The notes under the pieces were generated by a model, which ran no database searches, was not told the origin of the DNA, and saw only the letters and a program-made list of their open reading frames with translations. Of a DNA stretch of 64,000 nt, positions 22,795 to 33,400 are shown in pieces (the first letter of the stretch is position 1; each line of letters opens with the position of its first letter). Both the position numbers and the translations under genes were made by a program. This DNA comes from Acanthamoeba castellanii str. Neff (lineage: Eukaryota > Discosea > Longamoebia > Acanthamoebidae): positions 235,155 through 299,154 of the forward strand of contig NW_004457532.1 in NCBI RefSeq assembly GCF_000313135.1. The letters are read 5' to 3'.

Positions 22795-25137
22795 AGAGGG
22801 CCGAAATCCAATTCCGATTTTAGGCGCTTGCTGAGCACCCCTGCTCGTGCCTCGACAGATGGCGATGACCGAGGGCGCTTCCGCCGCCCCGCCAAGCCGA
22901 CGGGCCGCCTGTACCTTTCTCGCTCGCTAGAGTTTGGGGGGGGGGTGCTGCACACTTGGCCCTGGGCCCATGCTTACGTCCTTCCCACTTGCATGCACAC
23001 TTCATCAGCGATTTGGAGGATCATGAACAACAGAAGGAAAAGGAGCGGAAGGCCAAAGAGAACAAGGCCCGGCACAAGATGTATGCAATCACCCTTCGCT
23101 TTCCGTGCACAATGCTGCACGCGCGGCTCAACGCTAGCGGTGCTGGCGCTGCCGCGGCCTTCTAACTTGACTGCTTTCTTTTGCAACTTCGCCGTACCCA
23201 CACAAGGCGAAAGCAAAAGGAGGCCGAGGAGCAGAAGTACAGGGATCGCGCCAAGGAGCGACGAGACGGTGCCAACCCCGACTACGAGGCCGGTGCCGAG
23301 CTTCGCCCTGCGGGCTTCCAGTCCGTGGCTCCCCCAGAAGGGTGCGAGCCCTCCCCCCCCCTCCCCCACACTCTTTCTCTTGCACCACCGCCCTCTCTTA
23401 ACACGGTTGACCGAATTGACCCAGGGTGTCTTCGGAGGAGATGCGCAAGAAGGAGATCGAAGAGAGCAAATACCTCGGTGGAGACATGGAGCACACCCAC
23501 TTGGTGAAGGGCCTCGACTACTCGCTGCTGCACAAGATCAGGAGCGAACTGGAGAAGGAGAAGCGCATGGAAGCGTTCGTGTCCCACCCCCACGTAACCG
23601 TGGCACTCACTTTCATGTGCTCACGAGTGGTGCGGACTTGACAGCTGACGTATGTATATATTTATATATATATTTCTATCCAGTGAGGAGGAGGATCAAG
23701 AAGAGGTGACCAAGGAGGCAGCAGCACCGGCCAAGCCCGTGTTCCGCACGCCTCTGGCGCAGAGCGTGCACCATCTCCTCTTTGAGCAGAACGATTTCAT
23801 GATCAAGCACCGGTATTGTACCCTTTGGCCCCACCAATGGACGTAGTACCACTCGTGCTCTGGGGCGGCAGAGAGTACTCACCATGGTGTACGCGGGTAC
23901 ACATTAGGGTGGAGCTGGGCAGGGAGAACGGGAAGGTTCGTCCGGTGGACCGCTTCATGAAGGGGCGCACGACGTTCGTCTTCGACATGACGGACCTGAG
24001 CGCCGAGCTGCCCACCACGCTGCTCCGCAGCAAGGAGGACTGCCCCAAGATCCAGGAGCGCATGGTGGGCAGCATTAACGAGGACGTGCTCAAGCGAGTT
24101 ACGAAGATCATGAGCTACCTGCGCCCCAGGGAAAGAAGGAAGAAGGACAAGAAGGCCAAGAAGCCGAAGGACCGGGATCACGACGACGCTGGTGGCGAAG
24201 GTCGCGACAGAGCGGCGCCCATGGACGTGGCGGTCGAAGTCGAGGAGAAGAAGCCCGCCGAGAAAACCGGCGTCGCGCCCGACCTCACCGATCTCATGTC
24301 GCTCGGATTCCTCAAGCCGGTCGCCAAGACGAACGCGCAGCCCAAGGCTCTGGAGGAGGACTCGTACGTTTCCTCCCGCCACACGTGCTCGTGCGGTGTT
24401 GCGTCGAAGGGGGCAGAGTGTCTGGTCTGACGTGACGTGACGTGACCTGATCGTTTGGTTCCGTCCCCTCATCACCACCACCACCACCATAGGATCTTCC
24501 CGGACGTGGGCGACTACGTGTGCTTGCCCACGGCAGAGCAGATAGAAAAGACGAGGCTCAAGAAGCTGGCCGAAATGGAGGCGAAGAAGCAAGAGGCGGC
24601 GGCCGCCGCCGCCGCCGACGCGCAGACGATTAAGACGGAAAAGGCGCAGGAGAAGGAGGAGTTCGAGGGAGACGAAGAGGAGATGGCGTTGCTCCGGGAG
24701 CTGATGGGCAAGCAGCAGCCGCAGCAGACCAGCAGCCTGCACGAGCGGGAGCTCAAGTATCGCGAGCAGACCAAGGGCAAGGACTACTTCGGCAACGTGA
24801 AGGACGACGGGGAGGAGGAAGAGGAGGAGGTCTACGTGCCCAAGCTCAAGATCAAGGACGCCGCCGCCGATGCTGTCAAGCCCCCGCCCGTGGCGCACCC
24901 CGGCGGCACCGACGATACCAACGAGGTGGAAATGGAGCTCGAGGACGACGAGGGCGTCCCCACGCTGCCTCCCAGCACGGCGACGTACCCGGCCTACCCC
25001 GAGCCCTGCGCCGGTCCGCAGATGCCGGCCATGCCCGGACCGGGCTATCCCGAAGCTGCTCCCTACCCCGAAGCGCCCTACCCCGAGCCTTACCCTGCGG
25101 GTACCTCGCGCTCCACAGAGTTCTCTCTCTCTCTCTC

Positions 25138-25173
<36 letters not shown>

Positions 25174-26010
25174 GTGTGCGTGTGTGTGTGTGTTTGGGTG
25201 TCACACATGCTCTGCTCAGACCCAGTACTGACGCATTTGTGCGCACCTGCGTGCTGCAGGTGGAGAAGAGGCATGGGCCTATCCGAACACAGATGAGCAG
25301 TACGGCGCCGGAGGAGAGGCGGGCAAAAAGGCCGCGCCGGACGTGGCAATGGTCAAGACCAAGACGCTTTCCGAGCAGGAGAAGAAGGACCGGGGCATGG
25401 CCACGGTGTTCAGGCGTGACGACAGCGTGCTCAAGCGTAAGACCACCGACAAGCGCGAGCTGGATCCCAGCTTCGTGTCCGAGAACTACACCGAGTGTTA
25501 CCCAGGGTATGTACCCTGATGAGACCGTCTTCTCTTTCTTCTTCCTCCTCTTCCTCTTCCTGTTGTTGTTGTTGGTTGTTAAACAAGCTTCCCTCATCTT
25601 GTCACTGTGCTTGGCGCAGGGCCTACGAGTCTTCGTTTACGACGGCGGTGGTGGAGGAGGGCGACAGCGATGACGACGACCTCTCCAAGATGGACATGGG
25701 CACCAAAGCCCGCAAGCGCATCAAGCCGTGGCACTTTGAGAGCGATGCAGCCTGGAACAAGTTCAACGACACCCTCGAGGCCACGCCCAAGTACTCTTCT
25801 TCACAGATCGTGATGATGATGATGGTGCAGTGAGGTGCTGACGTGGTGGGTCAACATCTCAGGGCGGCGTACCAGTTCGGCGTCAAGATGGGCGACGGCC
25901 GCAAGAAGGATCTTAAGAAGAATGCGAAGAAGAGCAAGGAAGCCAAGATCAACCAGGAGCTGCAGAAGATCAACAACCTCATGAGCAAGCGCAAGCCAGG
26001 AGGGCAGTAG
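22795..26010 (+). CDS. RED / IK-cytokine spliceosomal protein
   Basis: A multi-exon gene with strong family landmarks in order: NSDFRRLLSTPARA, EEQKYRDRAKERRDGANPDY, SKYLGGDMEHTHLVKGLDYS, VFRTPLAQSVHHLLF, FVFDMTDLSAELPTTLLRSK with EDCP, VTKIMSYLRP, IFPDVGDYVCLP, and the RED C-terminus AAYQFGVKMGDGRKKDLKK ending in a lysine-rich tail before the TAG at 26008-26010. RED binds MFAP1 and Prp38 in the pre-catalytic spliceosome (B complex). The human RED-type RE/RD dipeptide tract is not present; a glutamate- and lysine-rich coiled region takes its place. The intron at about 25100-25259 carries (CT)n then (GT)n repeats. The first exon and start codon are unresolved (see the entry for 22458-22794). 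Confidence 0.9.
25119..25195. repeat. (CT)n-(GT)n compound microsatellite in a RED intron
   Basis: A run of CT dinucleotides passes directly into GT/GCGT dinucleotides, on the sense strand, immediately after the exon ending near 25100. Directly visible in sequence. Confidence 0.9.
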
Positions 26011-26099
26011 GCGGCGACCAACGACCGCCTTCCTCCTTGCGAGTGTACAGGGAAGAAAGAAAGCGAAGTGCTGAGGAGGCGTGAGTGCGTGGGAGTGAC

Positions 26100-26685
26100 C
26101 TATTTCTCTTTGAAGGCTTCAAGGTCGATGGCCATCTGATCCCTCTCCTTCATTTGCTGCTTGCGCCGATCTCGCATCGACACCTCCACCAGCTTCCGCT
26201 TCACCTCGTACTGGACCTGGTGGCCATCCACCGGCGGCATGAAACCGGTAGGTGTGGTGAGTTGGGGTGGTAGAAGAACGGGGGAGCATGCAAGTGTACC
26301 TGGTCATAGGCGTCTTGGGCAGCCTGGGTGAGCAACTTACTCAGCAATGCCGCATCTCCCGCCAAGATAGGATCGATTTGTGCTTTAACCACTTCTGTGC
26401 CTACGCTGATGGTCGTTAGAGATAACGTTGCGTTTGCAAAATGCGCGAGGGGAGAGGGCTACCTCCGCCACGAGCGGTGACCTCCACTATGCCGCCCGAT
26501 TTGCTGAGAGAGTTACCCACCACCTCGATTTCCTGGAGGTGATCGAACATGCCACCGCCAAGGGGCTGGCCCTGGTCATCGGTTGCCAGGCCCCGCTGCA
26601 CGGTCCGCAACAACGGGACCGCAGAGCTTCTCGTCCCGCGTGGCGAGAACGCGCATCGAGCAAGGGACGCGGTGCTGCGGTTCAT
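26100..26685 (-). CDS. Mitochondrial YbaB/EbfC-family nucleoid-associated protein
   Basis: Three exons (26685-26463, 26400-26300, 26216-26100) give 146 residues. The first 35 residues are Arg/Ser/Ala-rich without acids (MNRSTASLARCAFSPRGTRS), as in a mitochondrial presequence. The body follows the YbaB pattern. It opens with a helix, then has a strand with V-G-x-S then G-G-I-V-E-V-T-A-R-G. VKAQIDPILAG with LLSKLLTQAAQDAYDQV follows, then a Lys-rich helix. Bacterial YbaB/EbfC binds DNA as a tweezer-like dimer, and an organellar copy suggests a nucleoid role, which is inference. The first helix is shorter than in bacteria. It sits head-to-head with the ABCD transporter, about 196 bp apart. Confidence 0.78.
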
Positions 26686-26881
26686 CTTGATGATGTTGAT
26701 TTTTATTTTTATCGAGATTTTCTTTTCCCATTTTCCTTCAACAAGACTTGGGAAATTGGGGTCTCCCTGACGTTGTTGTGTGGGGTGTAGCTGAAGCCCC
26801 AAATCGCCATTTGACAGCTGCATCTGCCGGAGCGAGACATCTGGGCACAAGCTGCCGCAGCGGCAGCAGCCTCAAACGATA

Positions 26882-29800
26882 ATGGAGAAGGCCAATCTCA
26901 CAAATCTTATGAAGAAATTGGGGCAGCGAGCCCGACACTGCTACCCGCCATTCCTCTCGCTCAAGACCTACCCGGTAGTCGGACCCCTTCTCTTTCAATC
27001 ACTTCGCACCCTTTGGAGCCGAAAGGAGCAGGCTACGGCAATCTCGGCGGTTACAATTAGCGCAATCTATCTCTGGAAGAAATGGAAAGCCGTGCTGATT
27101 GGGGAGAAGGCCAAGCGATCATCATCGAAATCACTGCAGCGAGGGAAGGGACTTGCCGATGGCACGCGCACCTCCATCGCCATGGTGGATAGCACCTTCC
27201 TCCGACGACTCTGGCGGCTTCTCAAGATTCTCTATCCCTCTCTGCATTCGAACGAATCCCTCGTCACGTCTCTCCTCACTCTCCTCCTCCTCGCCCGCAC
27301 TCTACTGAGCCTCAAGATCGCCGAGGCCATGGGCTATAACGCCAAGTGCCTCGTGCAGCGCAAGCTCGACCGATTCATCTTCGGCGTCATCGCTTTGGGA
27401 ATCGTGGCCATCCCGACCGTCATTGTAAATTCCGGCGTTGCCTACTTCACGCAGATGCTGTCTCTCCTCTATCGCCGACGATTAAGTAGGCACGTGCACA
27501 AGATGTATCTCTCCGACCTTGCCTTCTACAAGGCCAACTTCGGTGGCAACATCGACAACATGTACACCCCACTCTCCCACCTCTCCTCGTCCACTTTTGA
27601 TTGTTTTTTTGTTATATTATTAAAAATTAATATTATGAATATATAATAATATATGTAGCATAAATGTATATTGATTTTCGTAAATTAAATCAATCAATTA
27701 ATAATATCATTTTCCTAATAATGATAAATGCACAGCGACCAGCGGGTGGCGCAAGACATCGAGCGGTTCTCGTCCTACTTGGCCAACCTCTACGGCAACG
27801 TGTTCAAGCCTGTCACCGACCTTGCTCTCTTTACTTCCAAGGCACGTCTCGAATCTCCTCGCCTCGCTCTCCCCGCACACGAGACCGTCCGGACGCGGTC
27901 TATCTTTGTTCCTGACCTCTTCATTTTTCAATGACACGCGCGCACAACACAACACACGCACACACCGGCGGTACAGTTGAGCGCTGTGATAGGGTATCGC
28001 GGTCCTCTCCTCATGTACATCTACTACATTATAAGCGGCCTCTTCCTGCGCTGGATCATGCCACCATTTCCCAAGGTAGGCCTCAGGCTTTCCCCGCATA
28101 GTTTCTTAGTCTAGAGGCCGCTCACACGACACGACACGACACGACACGACACGACACGACACGACACGACACGACACGACACGACACGACACGACACGAC
28201 GCCCCTGGCGCTCTCGTCCGCAGCTTACGGCGCATCAACAGCGGCTCGAAGGCGACTTTCGGCTCCGGCACTCGCGGCTCATTGGAAACAGTGAAGAGGT
28301 GGCCTTCCTCCGCGGCTCGTCGCGAGAGCGGCAGATCATCAACGCCGCGTTCGACCGCGTCTACGCCCACGCCGGCAACATTTTCAGGAAGCAGGCCGTT
28401 GTGTCCAGTGCGTTTGCGTTCACACTACCCACCAACCCGCCCGAGTGCCGAGAAGCTAACTCTCTCCCCCCCCACCCGCGCGTGCGGTTCGTCTTCCTTC
28501 GCAAAGTCGTGGACGAGCTGTTGGTTAAGTATGGTGCAACGATGGTGGGCTATTCTGTCGTCGCGTTCCCCGTGTTCGGTGGGACCTACAACACGCGACT
28601 TTCGGGTACTCCAAGCTTGGAGATGACCACCCAACTCTGTTATGCACGCGCGCGCGCGTGTGTGACCTACAACTGACCTGTTGTGTCGCGTGTGTCGTCT
28701 CCACAGGCTGGTCGCAGATGGGCGAGCTGCCGTTCCGAGAGGTCGATTCACTTCAATCGGAGATAGCGGCGTCGGTGACGGGCGACTACGTGCGCAACAC
28801 GCAGATCCTCATCAATTTGGCGCGGTACGTGTGCAGCGGGCTCCTTCTCCGTGCAGACGCGTCGCCGCGCGCGCACACCCGCTCAATCGCGTTGGATGTT
28901 CGCGCGCAGAGCAATCGGGCGATTGGTGATGCTGCACAAGGAGATCAACCTCCTCGCCGGCTACACGGGTCGGGTGTGGGATCTGCTGGCGCTACTGGAG
29001 ACCTTACAAGACAAGGGGGCGGCAGCCCCTCGCAAGCCCACAATCCCGCGGCTGATAGAAGGCGGCGGAAGAGGAGGAGGAGGAGAAGAAGAAGACGAGG
29101 GCTCCACCGCGCTCCGCGGAGAGTACGAAGAAAGCGACCACACCAAGCTGGAGGACGTGTCGATCGTGACCCCCGACGGCCTCGTGCTGGTGGAGGGGCT
29201 CACGTTCGACCTTCCCTACGGCAAGAACCTCCTCATCTACGGGCCCAATGGTACCGCATGCGCGCAATTCATCTGAACCAGCAGCGCGCACACACTCTGC
29301 TCAGACATGTCTCTGTGTAGGGTCGGGCAAGAGCAGCCTGTTCCGGGTGCTTTGTGGCCTGTGGCCGCTGGAGCGAGGCCGCATCACGCGACTGCCTGCC
29401 GAGGAGATCCTGTACATCCCCCAGCAGCCCTACCTGTCCTACGGATCGCTCCGTGACCAGGTCATCTACCCTCACTCACCGCTCGACTTTGAGGCCAAGG
29501 GTACGACAGACTCCCCTCTTCTCCCGCACGCGACGTGTCCCCCCACCCCCCAAATAGCCACAACCAGCGGCTGTGTTGACCCGTCGGTGATGGTGCGGGG
29601 TACAGGTACCTCGACAGAGCAGCTCGAGAACATCATGCACAGCCTCAACCTCTACTACCTCGTACAGCGCGAGGGGTGGGACAAAGTCTCTGATTGGAAT
29701 GAGGCCCTCTCCGGCGGAGAGAAGCAACGCCTTGTACTTGCCCGGTGCGTCTTACTCACGCTTGTGGCGTGAGGTGCGCAAACCGTTTCGGTCCCTCACC

Positions 29801-30165
29801 GGGGAAGCTGCCCTCTCTTTGGCGTGTACAACCCCAACAGGCTGCTGTACCACAATCCACGTTTGGCCGTGATGGACGAGTGCACGTCGGCCGTCTCGTC
29901 CGAGGTCGAGTCTTTTATTTATCACGAAATGAAACAAAGGTTCGTGGTTGGTGACGTCTTTCTAACAGAACAGGGAATATGAGAGCGTGGCTCACGTGGG
30001 TGTTTGGGTGTCAGGGGCATCTCCTGCATCACGGTGAGCCACCGGCGGCGAGTGTTATGGCGGTTTCACGACTACCTCTTGCAGCTGCATGGCGATGGGA
30101 CGTGGGACTGGCAGCAAATCGACCAGAAGAAAGAGGAGGCCTTCAAAAACAACTACACCTACTGA
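26882..30165 (+). CDS. Peroxisomal ABC half-transporter, subfamily D (ALDP/PMP70-like)
   Basis: Eleven exons (26882-27561, 27736-27841, 27977-28075, 28224-28407, 28507-28578, 28707-28824, 28910-29250, 29321-29500, 29606-29744, 29841-29939, 30015-30165) give 722 residues, the normal ABCD length. The membrane half contains the EAA-like motif region RLIGNSEEVAFLRGSSRE and the DQRVAQDIERF segment typical of subfamily D. The nucleotide-binding domain has Walker A GPNGSGKSS (split by intron 7), Q-loop IPQQPYLSYGSLRDQVIYP, signature LSGGEKQR, Walker B LAVMDECTSAVS and the H-loop TVSHRRR. ABCD proteins dimerise and import very-long-chain acyl-CoA into peroxisomes. An acidic, Gly-rich linker (GGGRGGGGEEEDEG) precedes the ATPase domain. 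Intron 2 appears to start with GC rather than GT. Confidence 0.95.
27562..27735. other. AT-rich intron 1 of the ABCD gene
   Basis: From about 27598 to 27730 the intron is almost entirely A and T, with TAATATTAT-like runs, in a gene otherwise GC-rich. The acceptor CACAG lies at 27731-27735. Confidence 0.7.
28121..28201 (+). repeat. (ACACG)n pentanucleotide microsatellite in ABCD intron 3
   Basis: About 15 near-perfect tandem copies of the 5-mer CACGA fill the intron between the donor at 28076 and the acceptor at 28221-28223. It is the longest member of a family of CACACGA-type tracts found in introns across the window. Confidence 0.95.
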
Positions 30166-30492
30166 CGGCTCTGCCCGTCACCAATTTTGCCTTGCACCAC
30201 AATAAAATCGGTGACCAACACCAGCCAGCCGTCGCTCGAGAAACACCACCCGCTTGCAGGAAGCGTTATCTTCCAAAGGATTCGAGTGCAGGGAACAATT
30301 TTTCAACAATTTCTCGGAGAAACTCGCGCAGGAAGGCAAAGCAATATTATAATTGTGATTTTATTTTGGGCTTACTTTTTTAACTTTGGACAAGAGATGA
30401 GAGTGAATAAGACGCGAGAAGCGCGTCAAGGAGGAGATATATCAACATAAGTAATGGGGAGAATGGAGGAGGTCGCCGACTCGACGTGTGGC
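30166..30492. other. Convergent 3' intergenic gap
   Basis: 327 bp between the ABCD stop and the stop of the giant gene. An AATAAA hexamer at about 30201-30206, 36 bp after the ABCD stop, could be its polyadenylation signal. A second AT-rich patch (30340-30400) may serve the opposite gene. No coding sequence seen. Confidence 0.5.
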
Positions 30493-33400
30493 TTAGTTGA
30501 GCAGCACCCAGTCGATCGACTGAGTCTGGACCGTAGAGCCGGCCACACCGACGCGAGTGCGAGGCGAGTACATGTAGATGAAGACGTCATCCGAGTAGAG
30601 GTACTCGGTGTAGAAGTTGACCGAGGCCGTCGACATGTCCCTACCGTTGTACAGGTTGCCCACGAGGCCGGACGCGATGACGTTGACCATGTCCTCGAAG
30701 TCCCAGAAGGCGATGATCTTGTCCTCGCTGGAGCCCTTGAGCATGATGATGTCACCCACCTGGTAGTTGGTGGTGCTGATGCGGTGCACCATGGGGAGAT
30801 CAAGATCGACCGGCTCGAGCTGGTAGAAGGCACCACCGGGCAGGGCGAGTTCGTAGTAGTCGCTGGTCGCTGAGAGATCCTGGCCGGCAATGGCGAACGC
30901 GTAGAGGTAGTAGGCCAGAGGAGAGGCCGAGTCGGCAGCGACCGCGTCGAGCAGGTTGACAGGGAGGCCTGCGTTGAGGCCGGGGTAGGGGAACGACAGA
31001 GGCTTCTTGGTCAGCTCGAGGCGGCCGTCGAGGACGAGCTCGCCCGTGACGCTGACGTCGGCGTTGACGGTGAGGTCCTGGGCCAACGAGAGTACGTCGA
31101 GGAGGATCATCTGGCCAGCCACGGTGAGCTCCTGGTCGATGTAAACCGTCGAGCCGAGGCTCACGTGGCCGCCCACGGTGAGCTCACCACCGATGCTAGC
31201 CACGCTGGTGACACTAAGAGTTCCGGTGACACCCAGGCCGGCGTTGAGTTGGGCAGGGCCATCAAGGTTGAGCGAGGTGTCGATCTGGAGGTCGCCGGTG
31301 TAGATCTTGGTCGCGACGGTCAGCTCGGCGGCGATGTTGACAATGCCGTACAAGTTGGACGCGCCGATGACGCCAATATCGCGGGTGACGAACAGATCGT
31401 TGTCGGCGATGATGTCAGCATCGACGCTGAGGTCGGACAAGATCTCGGTGTAGCCATTGATGCGGGTGGCAGCGAGGTAGGTGGTTCCAGAGACGGTCAG
31501 GTCAATGCCGACATTGGCGGTGCCCACGACGTTCAGGCTGTTTTCGACGGTAGCGGAACCGGACGTGCTGAGGTCAGCACCGATGATGACGTCGGACGAG
31601 ACATAGAGATCGCTACCGAGGTTCGTGTTGCCGCTGACGGTGAGCGTTGTGCCGAGAGACGTGGCGGTTACGACGATCAGGTCGGAGCCGACAGTGAGGT
31701 CGCCGGTCGTGACGACGCTGCCCGTGTAGAGGACGGAGGTAATGGAGACCGAACCGCCAACCGTGGCGTCGCCGCTGATGAAGAGGTCATTGCTAATGGT
31801 GGGCTTAGTGGTGATGACGACTGGGCCGGTAAGGCTGGTGGTGCCCTGCACCAATACGTCCTGGAAGGTGGCAAGGCTGATGACCTCGAGCGTGCTGAGG
31901 CTGGTAGTGCCCGAGACGAGGAGGCCGGCGAGCGTGGAAGTGCCGGTCACGACAAGGCCGTTCTGCATCTCGACGACGCCGACCAGGGTGGTTTGGCCGT
32001 TGATGAAGGCATCGCCGGCCACGGTCATCTCGGCGCCGATGAAGGCGTCGTTGAGCACGATCAGGTTACCGCCGCCGGAACCGACAGCCCTCTTGAGGAC
32101 GGTGAGGCCGACGGTGAGATCGGCGTTGACTTCGACGTCGCTGGAGAACTCGGACGTTCCAGACACACTGAGCGTGCTCTGGAGGATGACGTCGTCGCTG
32201 GCAGTCAAGCTGGTGACAGTGGTCACATCGAGAGTCGAGACCCCGTCAACGGTGAGGTCTGCGAAGAGACGGACATCGCCAGTGAAGCGGGACTCCTGGC
32301 CCACGTCGAGGTCTCCGAAGATCTCGGTGCTGGCGAGGAAGAAGGCGTTGTCGGTTACGGACAACTCGCCGAGGAGCCTGGTCAGGCCGTCGACAGTAAG
32401 TTTGCCGCCAACGGTGGTCTGGCCGTCGACCGACAGGTCAGTGATGACGTGAGCGCTGCCGGTCACCGCGAGGTCGGAGGCAAATCTGGCGTTGCCGGCG
32501 ACGCTGAGGACGTTCTCGAGGTGGACGGTGTGGTGAACGGACAGGGTGTTGCCGATGCTGACGCCGGCGCTAACGGTCACAGTGTCGTCTACGGAGAAGG
32601 CTCCAGCGACGAAGACGGTACCACCGACGCTGAGCGTGTCGATCACGTGCATGCGCTCCGAGTAGGTGTCGGACTCGAGAGTAGCCGTTCCGGCGACCGA
32701 GAGAGCGTTGAGGAACCGCGAGAGGAGGGTTACTGACAAAGTCCCACCAACGCTGAGGTCCTGTGTGATGCCGACATCACCGCTGAGAGTGGCATCGCGG
32801 GCGACGGACAGGGTAGACGCAACGCTGAGCGGGCCAGTGAGGTCTGTGGCGCCAGCAACGGTGAGGTCGGCGTTAAGTTCAGTAGCGCCAACAACGGCGA
32901 GGCTGCCGAGGTTGGCCGTGTTCTCGACCACGAGGTCGCCGTTCGTCTCCAAGTTGCCGCCCACAGTCAGGAGGCCGCTAATCGACGCGTCGGCCACGAC
33001 GACCAGAGCGTCATTAAGCGTGGTCTCGCCGAGCACGACCAACCTGTCGCGCAGCGATGTCATGCCGCTGACGTGGAGAGTGCCGTCGACCTGGACGTTG
33101 GCGCCGAAGGCGGCGTCGTCGGACACACTGAGGTAGCGCTGCACCGACAGATCGAAGTCGACGAACAGCGTGCCAGTCACCTGGGCGTCGTCGTCCACGT
33201 AGAGATATTGGTGCAGCGTGGTCTCGCCCTGCACGTCCAGGTGCGACCCGAGGCTCGTCTCGCCCACGACCGTGAGATTGTTGCCCAGGCTGGTGATCTT
33301 CTCCACGAGCAGCTCGCCGTCCGTGTGCACGAAGCCGCGCACCGAGAAGTCGCCCAGCACGGCAGCGTCCGTGTTGACCGTGAGGTCGGTGTTGATCTCA

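Noticed and set aside
23879..25597. 572-codon minus-strand Leu/His/Arg frame
   Set aside because: Antisense shadow of RED, whose family motifs are clear on the plus strand. It also spans RED introns and the dinucleotide repeat.
28121..28201. CRISPR-like tandem array
   Set aside because: The unit is only 5 bp with no spacers and lies inside a spliced intron; it is a microsatellite.
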